Shown here in pieces: positions 8,687 to 16,415 of a stretch of DNA of 64,000 nt (its first letter is position 1; each line of letters starts with the position of its first letter). The stretch spans positions 169,169 through 233,168 of the forward strand of contig NZ_WUYX01000053.1 in NCBI RefSeq assembly GCF_009834785.1. The letters run 5' to 3'. This DNA comes from Natronorubrum halalkaliphilum (GTDB taxonomy: Archaea > Halobacteriota > Halobacteria > Halobacteriales > Natrialbaceae). The position numbers and the translations under genes were made by a program. The notes under the pieces are model-generated. The model searched no databases, was not told the origin of the DNA, and saw only the letters and a list, made by a program, of their open reading frames with translations.

Positions 8687-9724
8687 ATGAGCGGCGACGG
8701 CTCCCAGCCCAGCGACACGATGGCCGAGCGCAGCGAGGATCCCACCTGGAAACACGAGCTTCTACTGAACGCGAACCGGTGGCTCGTCACCGCGGTTCTC
8801 ATGCTGTTCGTCTTCGTCGGTCTGCTCGTCATCAGCGAGGGGAGCCCCGTCTCGCTTCGGGCGCTGATGGGCGAAAAGGAGCCCGTCCACACCCTCTTCC
8901 AGGCGCTCGTCACGGCGCTGATCACCGGCGTCACCCTCGTTGTGACCATCAACTCGCTGGTGCTATCCCAGGAGCTCGGAGCCGTCGAAGACCAGCGCGG
9001 ACGACTCGAGGGAGCCATCGACTTCCGCGAGGACGTCGAAAGTTCGATCGACGCGCCGATCAGCCCGCCGGAGCCGGCGTCGTTCGTCCAGTCGATCATC
9101 GCCGCCTCCGAGGAGCGCGCGACCGACTTTCGCGAGGCCGTCTCCGACAGCCGCGACGAGGAACTCAAAGACCGCGTCGACGACTTCGTCGACAACCTGA
9201 CGACCCACGCCGATTCGATCCGGGACGATCTCGGCAACGCACAGTTTGGGACCTACGACGTCGTCAAAGCCGCACTGGACTACAACTACTCCTGGAAGAT
9301 TTTCCGGGCGCGGCGGATCAAGAACGCCCACGTCGACTCCTTCGACGACGAGGCCCGCGAGGCCTACGACGAACTCCTCGAGTCGCTCAAACTGTTCGGC
9401 CTCGCCCGCGAACACTTCAAGACGCTGTACTTCCAGTGGGAGCTGATCAACCTCTCGCGGGCGATGATGTACGTCGCCGTTCCCGCGCTGGTCGTGGCGA
9501 TGTCAATGTTGCTCTTTTTCGACGCCGACGCCGTGACCGGAACCGTACTCGGCATCGACGCGATCGTCTGGATCGTCGCCGTCACCGCGACCATCGCCGT
9601 CACGCCGTTCCTCCTGTTGATCGCCTTTATCCTGCGGATCGCGACGATGGCCAAGCGGACGCTGGCAATCGGTCCGTTTATCCTGCGGGACTCGAGTCGG
9701 GGCGAGGAGATCGACTGGGAGTAG
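8687..9724 (+). CDS. membrane protein, paralogue 3 of an unrecognised family
   Basis: A 345-residue protein very close to paralogue 2. It shares the second-helix segment VTINSLVLSQELGAV, the SLKLFGLAREHFKTLYFQWE block and the closing ILRIATMAKRTLAIGPFILR. ATG 8687 was preferred to a GTG at 8669. Sixty consecutive bases (9404-9463) are identical to 8279-8338 in paralogue 2, including synonymous positions, pointing to recent duplication or gene conversion. The soluble domain is acidic and helical. Confidence 0.85.
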   Translation: MSGDGSQPSDTMAERSEDPTWKHELLLNANRWLVTAVLMLFVFVGLLVISEGSPVSLRALMGEKEPVHTLFQALVTALITGVTLVVTINSLVLSQELGAVEDQRGRLEGAIDFREDVESSIDAPISPPEPASFVQSIIAASEERATDFREAVSDSRDEELKDRVDDFVDNLTTHADSIRDDLGNAQFGTYDVVKAALDYNYSWKIFRARRIKNAHVDSFDDEAREAYDELLESLKLFGLAREHFKTLYFQWELINLSRAMMYVAVPALVVAMSMLLFFDADAVTGTVLGIDAIVWIVAVTATIAVTPFLLLIAFILRIATMAKRTLAIGPFILRDSSRGEEIDWE

Positions 9725-9772
9725 GGTTGCTGTTAGCCCAATTACTTCGGACTCGTCGCCCAAGATATCGAC

Positions 9773-10057
9773 ATGACGAGTACCGCGTCCGATACCGTTC
9801 GCGTCTGGTTAGTCGAACGAACGTACTCCGACGACGAGCAGAATCTGATCATCCTCACTTACGCGACCACAGACGGCGAGCGCTACTTCCGCAAGGAACG
9901 CGCACTCACCTCGTTTACGGACGCTCGAGACACAACCGCCGCGGTCGACGCCGATCCCGATAATCTCGGGAGCGTCGACGATTCGGATCTACGGGAGCAG
10001 TACGCCGCCGAAGCCCGACGAATGGCGGATGCTCACGATCCTGACGACGTCATCTAA
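9773..10057 (+). CDS. small conserved haloarchaeal protein, function unknown
   Basis: A 94-residue acidic soluble protein. VRVWLVERTYSDDEQNLIILTYATTDG reads as a beta hairpin followed by RYFRKERAL, with a helical acidic C-terminus (LREQYAAEARRMADAH). No known domain is recognised. It follows paralogue 3 by 48 nt on the same strand, so cotranscription is possible. Codon composition is typical of the neighbours. Confidence 0.7.
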   Translation: MTSTASDTVRVWLVERTYSDDEQNLIILTYATTDGERYFRKERALTSFTDARDTTAAVDADPDNLGSVDDSDLREQYAAEARRMADAHDPDDVI

Positions 10058-10224
10058 CTGGTCTACCCGATTGGATCTTCCGCTGGATCAGCGAGTGACG
10101 GCGTCAACGAGAGAATCGATTGAGAGGCGGCGACACTCTCCCTTGCCAGTGTGAGCAGTACGTTCGTTTGCCGCTACACTCCGGAACAGAACCGATGGCG
10201 GCCCTGTGTCTGTCGAAAACGCGG

Positions 10225-10569
10225 TTACAGCGGCGCGCCGACCAACACCAGTTTCACGCGTTCGTCGCTTCGGTTGCAGATCTGGCGAGACTCCCCGGGA
10301 TCGATGCGGATCAGTTCGTCTTCCTCGAGGGTCACCGTCTCGTCCGCATCGGGTAACTCGATCTCGGCGGTGCCGACGGCCACGTAGTAGATCTCTTCCT
10401 GGCCGCTGTCACTTTCGTCGTGTTCCATCCCCTTCCCGTCGGGCTCGAGTTCGAGGATCGAGAACCCGACGTGGTCGGATTCGAGCGTCTCCTTGAGGAA
10501 CCACATGCCGCCCCACTCCTCGTCGATGACTGATTCCGGATCGGTTTTGGCTGCGGTGTTGTAGCCCAT
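10225..10569 (-). CDS. cupin-domain protein
   Basis: A 114-residue single cupin. The start at 10569 (MGYNTAAKTDPESV) was chosen because the upstream extension of the frame has no cupin character. Motif 1 (GKGMEHDESDSGQEEIYYVAVG) keeps one His and the Glu pair. In motif 2 (IDPGESRQICN) the usual His is Arg, so metal binding is probably weak or absent. It may be a sugar- or ligand-binding cupin. It is divergent from the P-loop kinase gene. Confidence 0.8.
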   Translation of the reverse strand: MGYNTAAKTDPESVIDEEWGGMWFLKETLESDHVGFSILELEPDGKGMEHDESDSGQEEIYYVAVGTAEIELPDADETVTLEEDELIRIDPGESRQICNRSDERVKLVLVGAPL

Positions 10570-10754
10570 ACGCGAGGCATCGACCGCAGCGGATAAATCG
10601 GTGGGGAAGCGGAACTCGAGACGGGGACACAGCGGGACACTACCGAACGGAGCAGTGACGAACGGCTCAACAGCGACTGGTTCGACTGATCGGTGAGAGC
10701 GGGTTCGCGGTCCGGTACCGAACTGGCAGACAGTCGGTGGTCGGGACCCAATAG

Positions 10755-11291
10755 GTGATCGGAACGGCTGCAACCGGTCCGACTGCTGGCGGAAGCGAAC
10801 GAATCCGACGACTGTTAGGGCCCGACCCCGCTATCACCACACGTGACCGTGGCGTGATCCTCCTGATCTGCGGACCGCCGGGTGCGGGGAAGACCACGAT
10901 CGCCGCGCGACTCCGTCGGCGACTCGAGTCCCGCGACCGGCCGGTTCGACTCCACCACTCCGACGACTTCTCGAGTCGGACCTACGAGCAGTTGTACGAG
11001 CGGGTCAGCGACGACCCCGCGGACGCGATTACCATCGTCGACGGGACCTTCTACCAGCGCGAGTGGCAGGTGCAGTTCGAAACGCTCGGAACCGTCCGGT
11101 TCGTCCACGTCACGGCGAGCCTCGAGACCTGCCTCGAGCGAAACCGATCGCGGTCGGATCCGATCGAAGAGCAGGGCGTCCACGTCGTGTACCGGGAGTT
11201 CGACGACCCAGAGGACGCACTCGAGATCGACACGGACGCGTGTGGGGTCGAAGCGGCCGTCGATCGGATCGTCGCTTCGCTCGATGCGTGA
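10755..11291 (+). CDS. P-loop kinase (AAA_33/adenylylsulfate kinase-like)
   Basis: About 178 residues from GTG 10755; a GTG at 10854 just before VILLICGPPGAGKTT is an equally possible start. The Walker A GPPGAGKTT, an Asp-Asp pair (HHSDDF) and IVDGTFYQREW followed by VRFVHVTASLETCLERNRSR give the fold of small kinases such as gluconate, adenylylsulfate or nucleotide kinases; ETCLERNRSR corresponds to the LID region. The phosphate acceptor is not evident. Confidence 0.75.
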   Translation: MIGTAATGPTAGGSERIRRLLGPDPAITTRDRGVILLICGPPGAGKTTIAARLRRRLESRDRPVRLHHSDDFSSRTYEQLYERVSDDPADAITIVDGTFYQREWQVQFETLGTVRFVHVTASLETCLERNRSRSDPIEEQGVHVVYREFDDPEDALEIDTDACGVEAAVDRIVASLDA

Positions 11292-11321
11292 AACGCACCC
11301 CGTTCTCACCGCTTCCGAAGG

Positions 11322-12296
11322 CTACAGCCCTGGTATCAGCGCCGCGAGATCCTCCGGCCGCTGTTCCGGGACGAGGTCGTCGGGAAGGACGTCCCAGCCG
11401 AGTTCGTCGGAACCGGGCTTGGCGTCGGTTTCGAAGCCGGGATCGTCGGCGGGTTCCTGCTCGCGGTACGCCGCGGGCGGGCCGTCGTGGGCGTAGACCC
11501 CCTCGGGATGATCGACCGACCAGACGTGCATCATACACGGCGTTCGGCAGGGCAACTGCAGGTCGCCGTCGGCGAAATCCTGCTCGTAGGCCTGTCGGTA
11601 GTACCACCACGCGAAGCGTCCGGGGAGGCCGGCGTGGTAGTGCCACGGCGAACAGCGGTCGTCGCTCCCGTGGCCTTCGTGATCGTCGCTCCCGTGATTC
11701 TCGTGATCGTCGTGACCGCTATGGCCTTCGTGATCAGTCCCACCATCGGATCCAACGTCGTCTCCGTCGTCCGCATCCCCCTCGTCGTACACCGCCGGCG
11801 GCGACTCGAGCGACTCTCCGCCTCGAGTCGCGACGAACATGACACCGATCGAGCGCCACGACTCGTTGTCGACCAGCACCGACTCCGGCCGGTCGGGGTC
11901 CATGACGGTATCGTCGCCGACGTAGTCCGGATTGATCCAGTGAGACCAGCCGTCCGCGTCCCGATCGAGCGTATCGAAGTACGGTTTGTACCCCGCCTCG
12001 ACCAGCGCGCCGGCATCGGGATAGCGCTCCTCGAGCGACGCCCGAACCGCCGTCTGTAGTTCGACGGTCTCCGGGTGGTCGTCGTCGCAGCCGTCCGTGC
12101 TCGCCCCCGCGCAGTGACCCATACTCGGTTCGAGCGTCGCGTCGGGACAGCGACGGTCGAACCAGTCCCGAGAGCCTCCGGTACCGCCGTCGGCACTCAC
12201 CAGTCCCGTTCCCACCGCCGAAAACGCGGCCGTCCCCGCCGAAACTCGCAGAAGCGCCCGCCGCGAGACGTTCAGACTGCCGTTGCTGTCGTGCAT
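11322..12296 (-). CDS. Tat-exported His/Asp-rich protein, function unknown
   Basis: A 324-residue protein. SRRALLRVSAGTAAF followed by a hydrophobic stretch ending in VSA is a Tat signal with an AxA-like cleavage site, so the upstream part of the frame was dropped. Residues about 55-175 are a compact domain with paired Cys and many aromatic residues. From about residue 185 to 220 come near-repeats of DHEGHGSDD/HDDHENH, a likely metal-binding, disordered stretch. A second domain follows (SPWHYHAGLPGRFAWWYYRQA, LPCRTPCMMHVW). Extracellular metal binding is an inference from composition. Confidence 0.75.
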   Translation of the reverse strand: MHDSNGSLNVSRRALLRVSAGTAAFSAVGTGLVSADGGTGGSRDWFDRRCPDATLEPSMGHCAGASTDGCDDDHPETVELQTAVRASLEERYPDAGALVEAGYKPYFDTLDRDADGWSHWINPDYVGDDTVMDPDRPESVLVDNESWRSIGVMFVATRGGESLESPPAVYDEGDADDGDDVGSDGGTDHEGHSGHDDHENHGSDDHEGHGSDDRCSPWHYHAGLPGRFAWWYYRQAYEQDFADGDLQLPCRTPCMMHVWSVDHPEGVYAHDGPPAAYREQEPADDPGFETDAKPGSDELGWDVLPDDLVPEQRPEDLAALIPGL

Positions 12297-12366
12297 ACCA
12301 GCAACCCCACACCGACGGTCGTGGTAAACCCCAGTTAGGGATTCGCGTGACTTTCTGCTCGCGTGG

Positions 12367-13407
12367 CTACTCGAGCGTCGCGCCCGTTCCCGATCGGTCG
12401 AGCCCGGCGAGGTCGATCCGACCGTCGGGCATCGCAACGCCGTCGTAGGGGTCGCGGTCGAGCAACAGCGATCCGTCGAGGTCGGCGTAGTCGAGCAGCG
12501 GCGCGAGGTGTGCAGCCGCGGCGATCGAGGCGTTAGACTCGGACATACAGCCCAGCATGACCTCGAGGCCGTGTGCGCGAGCGGTGTGGATCATCCGCAT
12601 TGCTTCGCGCAGCCCGCCGCATTTCATCAGTTTCAGGTTCGCGATATCGCAGCGGTCCGCGATCTGTGGGATGTCCTCGAGTGTTACACAGGACTCGTCG
12701 GCGGCGATCGGCAGCGCTGAGCGCTCGGTGACGAACCGCAGTCCCTCGGGGTTCCCGGCGGGGACGGGTTGTTCGACGAACTCGAGGTCGAACTCGGCGA
12801 GGCGGTCGATCTTCGCGACGGCTTCGCGCGGGGACCAGGCCTCGTTCGCGTCGACGAAGAGGCGAACGTCGGGGGCGACCGAGCGAATCGCTCGAACGAT
12901 CTCGATGTCACGATCCGTGCCGAGTTTGACCTTCAGGACGTCGTGGCCGCGTTCGAGTGCGGTTTCCGTCTTCTCGCGCATCGTCTCGATGTCGTCGATG
13001 CCGATGGTGTAGGAGGTCTCGAGCGTGTCGGCGGGGTCGAGTCCCCAGTAGCGGAACAGTGGCACGTCGAGTCGCTTTGCCACGAGGTCGTGGAGTGCGA
13101 TGCTGACGGCACAGCGGGCCGCCGGATTGCGCTCGATCGTCTCGCGCATGCGACGTTCGATCCGCGCCAGACTGTGCGGGTCGTCGACGTCTTCGACGAC
13201 GGCGAGCAAGTCGGGGAGCACGGCTTCGACGGTGGCCGGGGTTTCCCCGTAGTGGGGAGAGGGGCCGGCCCCGCCGATCCCCACCCGTCCGTCCTCGTCT
13301 TCGATGTGTACCGTCACGACCTCGGCCTCGGTTTCCGTCCCGCGAGCGATCGTGAAGGGGTACTCGAGGGGCAACGAGCGCCGCTGGAAGGAGGTCTCGA
13401 GGGGCAT
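12367..13407 (-). CDS. dgcA: enolase-superfamily dipeptide epimerase/N-acetyl-D-glutamate racemase (DgcA-like)
   Basis: A 346-residue enolase-superfamily member. VLKVKLGTD carries the KxK catalytic lysine, followed by metal ligands in LFVDANEAW, EQP and ADES, and a second lysine in NLKLMKCGG; the C-terminal LDGSLLLDRDP is characteristic of L-Ala-D/L-Glu-type epimerases. It starts one nucleotide after the stop of the DUF1611 gene (TGAGATG), so the two are translated together. That pairing matches the reported DgcN-DgcA D-glutamate pathway, where this enzyme would racemise N-acetyl-D-glutamate. A plain dipeptide epimerase is the alternative. Confidence 0.8.
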   Translation of the reverse strand: MPLETSFQRRSLPLEYPFTIARGTETEAEVVTVHIEDEDGRVGIGGAGPSPHYGETPATVEAVLPDLLAVVEDVDDPHSLARIERRMRETIERNPAARCAVSIALHDLVAKRLDVPLFRYWGLDPADTLETSYTIGIDDIETMREKTETALERGHDVLKVKLGTDRDIEIVRAIRSVAPDVRLFVDANEAWSPREAVAKIDRLAEFDLEFVEQPVPAGNPEGLRFVTERSALPIAADESCVTLEDIPQIADRCDIANLKLMKCGGLREAMRMIHTARAHGLEVMLGCMSESNASIAAAAHLAPLLDYADLDGSLLLDRDPYDGVAMPDGRIDLAGLDRSGTGATLE

Positions 13408-13408
13408 C

Positions 13409-14428
13409 TCAGAGCACCTCCTCGAGGACCGCGTCGGTTCCAAAGCGGATGACGTCGGTGGCGGGGACGCCGAGGTCGCTGGCGTACTCGTCGACGGCCT
13501 CGCGGGCGGCTTCCTCGTCGTCGAGACCGGACGTGTTTATCGCGCCGGCGACGACCTCGCTGTCCGCGACCGGCGCAGCCAGTCCTTCGTAGAGATCGAC
13601 GTACGTCTCGAGGGCGGGAAGCGAGAACGATTCGTAGCCGTGGATCGCCTCCTGACCGGCGTTGTGACAGAGGACGAGCGTGTCCGCCATCGAGCCGTGG
13701 AGAATGCCGCAGGTGACGGCGGAGTAGGCCGGATGGACGATACTCCCCTGACCCTCGACAAAAAGGTAGTCGTGATCGTCGCCCTTCTCGAGGATCATCT
13801 CTTCGACGGCTCCCGCGGTGAAGTCCGAAACGACGCGATCGATCGGGTTCCCCCACCCCTCGATCATGATCCCCGTCTGGCCGGTCGGGATGACGACGGC
13901 GTCGTGGCCCGCGTCGCGGGCCGCTCGAGCCAGTTCCATCGTTGTCGTCATCTTGCCGACCGAGCAGTCGGTGCCGACGGTGAGCACGATTTCGGCGTCG
14001 ACCTCGCCGGCGACGCCGTCGCTGACCGTGAGATCTGCCGGCGGTTTCCGAACGTCCCGCAACTCGCAGTCGTGTTCGGCCGCGAGTCGAGCGAACTCCG
14101 CGTCGTCTTCGAGGAAGTAATGGAGTCCGGAAATGACGTCGCAGCCGTACTCGAGGGCGGTTCGGACGTCGTCGCGCCAGCTCTCGTCGAAGCCGCCGCC
14201 GATGGGTGCGATACCGATCAAGAGAGCGTCGACGTCTGCGGCCGCGAGATCCGCCATCGATTCGTAAATCGGTGCGTCCTGAACGTCAGGAACGAAGTCA
14301 GAGACCCGCCGTCCAGCGTTGTCGCGGTCGAGAACGCCGACGGCTTCGTAGTCGGCGTATCGAAGCACACCGAGTGCGGTTTTGGCCCGGCCCGGAAACA
14401 TCTCGTGAGCGAGAATTGCGACGCGCAT
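13409..14428 (-). CDS. dgcN: DUF1611 protein, DgcN-like D-glutamate N-acetyltransferase
   Basis: A 339-residue protein with an N-terminal Rossmann-like domain (VAILAHEMFPG, LIGIAPIGGGFD) and a C-terminal P-loop-like domain: TVGTDCSVGKMTTTMELARA at about 150-170, VVIPTGQTGIMIEGWG, and VEGQGSIVHPAYSAV. This order is that of DUF1611. In the described D-glutamate route the DUF1611 protein DgcN makes N-acetyl-D-glutamate, which the epimerase gene next door converts to the L form. The acetyltransferase role is inferred from that pairing. Confidence 0.8.
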   Translation of the reverse strand: MRVAILAHEMFPGRAKTALGVLRYADYEAVGVLDRDNAGRRVSDFVPDVQDAPIYESMADLAAADVDALLIGIAPIGGGFDESWRDDVRTALEYGCDVISGLHYFLEDDAEFARLAAEHDCELRDVRKPPADLTVSDGVAGEVDAEIVLTVGTDCSVGKMTTTMELARAARDAGHDAVVIPTGQTGIMIEGWGNPIDRVVSDFTAGAVEEMILEKGDDHDYLFVEGQGSIVHPAYSAVTCGILHGSMADTLVLCHNAGQEAIHGYESFSLPALETYVDLYEGLAAPVADSEVVAGAINTSGLDDEEAAREAVDEYASDLGVPATDVIRFGTDAVLEEVL

Positions 14429-14539
14429 ACCGGATCATTGCGGACGACCTATTTATGAGATACGAGTTCGCTTGACAGGCCCGCTCCGCAGTTTGCCGGG
14501 CGTTCGCTCGCCGCGACACACCCCTCGAGACGGACGTCG

Positions 14540-14618
14540 TACGGACTGTTGTAGGCCATCGTCGGTGCAACCGTGATACGCCGGCGGTTGCACCGGACCA
14601 TCGGTACAGCAATCCGTA
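14540..14618. repeat. dispersed hairpin repeat, copy B
   Basis: Arms at 14540-14553 and 14605-14618 match each other in reverse complement at 12 of 14 positions and closely match the arms at 7409 and 62209. The inner stem 14563-14573/14585-14595 is a perfect 11-bp pairing whose sequence is unrelated to that of copy A. The right arm ends directly at the stop codon of the Vms1-type gene, so the element could also act as a terminator between the two operons. Confidence 0.7.
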
Positions 14619-15587
14619 TCAGAGAAGTCGCAGTTCGGTCGTCCAGAACGATCGGTGGGCGTCCTCGAGTGCCGATTTCGGCTCGCCAGTCGCGTCGACG
14701 GCCGCGGTGCCGGCCGGCTCGAGGGTCGCCTCCTCGACGAGGGTGTCGACGACGCCGCGCTGGCCGACGACGAACAGGCGATCGGTATCGTCTTCATCCG
14801 CGTTCGCATCCGTTGTGAGACCGTCCGCAAGGGCGTCCGCACAGCGCTCGAGGTGGTCGTCGATCTGATCGTCACGGATGCGTTCGAACCGGGCCTGCGA
14901 GAAGCCCCCCTTCGAGTGGCTCCCCTTGACGTCGCTCTCGAAGCCGCGGTAGTCGACGCGGTCGTCGCCCTCGTAGACGCCGAGTGCGAACAGATCGGTC
15001 CGGACGAGCGCGAGCGCGTACCGACCGGTCGGCAGGAACCACTCCCGCTCGAGGGAGAACCGATCGTTCCAGGCGATCGCCTCGGTTGCATCGCGGTCGG
15101 GGACCGCCGGTGGGTCGAGCGTGGCAGCGACGAGGCCCGCGTCGTCGACACACAGCACGCAGGGAGCAGCATCGTCGACGAGCGCGATTCGGGAATCCAG
15201 GACGCCCTCGAGATCGCCATCAAGCTCCGTCTGAAGGGTATCGACGCCGTCGTCTTCGTCGATAACCGCCGTCAGCGCACCTTCCGGCTCGGTCCGAACC
15301 GACGTCAGCCGATCGAACACCTCCGCGAGTCGGCTGCCGCGAAGCTGTTCGCGACGGCGAAACTCGAGGCCGGTCTCGTCTTCGGTTACCCGCTCGAGTT
15401 CACCCTCGAGCTGGGCGATACGGTCCTCGAGTCGGTTCAGTTCCTCCTCGGCGTCCTGTCTGGCCGTGGCCGCCTCCGACCGGCGTTCGGATTCGGCTTC
15501 GTAGCGGTTTTGCAGTCGCTCGTTTTCCTCCTCGAGTTCGTCGATGCGCTCTTTGAGCGAGGCGCGGCCGAGCAACTCGTCGAGCAT
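14619..15587 (-). CDS. Vms1/ANKZF1-type peptidyl-tRNA hydrolase (eRF1-like VLRF1 domain)
   Basis: A 322-residue protein. Residues 10-75 are a charged coiled coil (LKERIDELEEENERLQNRY). The rest matches the VLRF1 domain: WFLPTGRYALALVRTDLFALGVY, then GSHSKGGFSQARFERIRDD, in which Gln of GGFSQ occupies the position of the catalytic Gln of eRF1-like hydrolases. Eukaryotic Vms1 releases stalled chains from 60S subunits, so a ribosome-rescue role in this archaeon is likely. The start at 15587 follows the upstream gene's stop by 29 nt, suggesting an operon. Confidence 0.8.
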   Translation of the reverse strand: MLDELLGRASLKERIDELEEENERLQNRYEAESERRSEAATARQDAEEELNRLEDRIAQLEGELERVTEDETGLEFRRREQLRGSRLAEVFDRLTSVRTEPEGALTAVIDEDDGVDTLQTELDGDLEGVLDSRIALVDDAAPCVLCVDDAGLVAATLDPPAVPDRDATEAIAWNDRFSLEREWFLPTGRYALALVRTDLFALGVYEGDDRVDYRGFESDVKGSHSKGGFSQARFERIRDDQIDDHLERCADALADGLTTDANADEDDTDRLFVVGQRGVVDTLVEEATLEPAGTAAVDATGEPKSALEDAHRSFWTTELRLL

Positions 15588-15616
15588 CTGGTCGAAGGGG
15601 CGAAGCGAGAATACTT

Positions 15617-16009
15617 CTAGGTTCCGGCGTTTCGCAGTTCGTCGTCCGAGTCGGACCAGTCGGACCAGTCGCCGGGGCAGGTGAATCTGAGCAACTGTTT
15701 GGCGCGCTCGCGTCTGGCGAGCCACACTTCACGGAGGGAGGGCGGGTTCCGAACGTCGGTCCCCTCCAGCATCGATTCGGGCAGCGCGAGCGTGTTCGTG
15801 GGGACGTTCTCGTTGCCGTGGACGGGGAAGTGTCGGGACTCGAGTTTCATTACCAGCGGCGTGTCGAGGCGTTCGACGCCGTCGCCGGTCGCGTACACTT
15901 CCTCGTTGATCCGTTCGTGCTGGTCGCTGTGCATGAGGGCGTGGTCCCCGTCCGTCGGGGTCACGTAGAGTCGTCCGAGATAGTAGCTCTGCGAAAAGAC
16001 CTCGAACAT
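15617..16009 (-). CDS. conserved haloarchaeal protein (DUF5802-like)
   Basis: A 130-residue protein beginning MFEVFSQSYYLGRLYVTP. It has a beta-rich first half (VMKLESRHFPVHG, NTLALPESML) and a basic/aromatic helix (REVWLARRERAKQLLRF) near the end. The N-terminus recalls a conserved haloarchaeal family I believe is DUF5802; function unknown. It is the first gene of a likely operon with the Vms1-type hydrolase, which hints at a link to translation. Confidence 0.7.
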   Translation of the reverse strand: MFEVFSQSYYLGRLYVTPTDGDHALMHSDQHERINEEVYATGDGVERLDTPLVMKLESRHFPVHGNENVPTNTLALPESMLEGTDVRNPPSLREVWLARRERAKQLLRFTCPGDWSDWSDSDDELRNAGT

Positions 16010-16415
16010 GCTACTTGTACACATGGTCTCGCGAGATATAACTATTTCCGGATAGATTTAAACCGGAGGACAATCAGTGCAGTAGGTCGATACGGATCCA
16101 GTATAATAGCAAACGATCGGTCACTATTTCTGCGGCCTAGTCATCAAATAACCACACCGTGAACAGTTCAACAACCGTGCGAACAGTTGCCAGTGTTTTC
16201 GGATCCGATCCGACAGTGTTCGCTACTGTGCTCGGTACGCGATTCGGCTCGCGATTACTCGCATTCGGACTCGAGTTCGGACGATTCGGTATTGAAACGA
16301 CGATGACTCCGGACGCCTTGAACGCTCGGATCCGATCTGTGCCGGTTTCGGTCTCGATTGAACGGTCCGAACGAAGGTCACTCTTTTTAGTATGTTCGCT
16401 ACTACGGAACGAGTA
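16010..16415. other. divergent intergenic region, promoters only
   Basis: About 400 bases between two divergent genes. TATA-like sequences occur near the left gene; the rest shows only shadow frames. TTTTTAG at 16385-16391 lies about 28 nt before ATG 16416 and may drive the secreted-protein gene. No repeat or RNA gene was recognised. Confidence 0.4.
16034..16040 (-). promoter_or_regulatory. TATA-like box for the DUF5802-like/Vms1 operon
   Basis: Read on the minus strand the sequence is TTATAT, centred about 28 nt upstream of the ATG at 16009. This spacing predicts a leaderless transcript and supports the start chosen. Confidence 0.4.
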
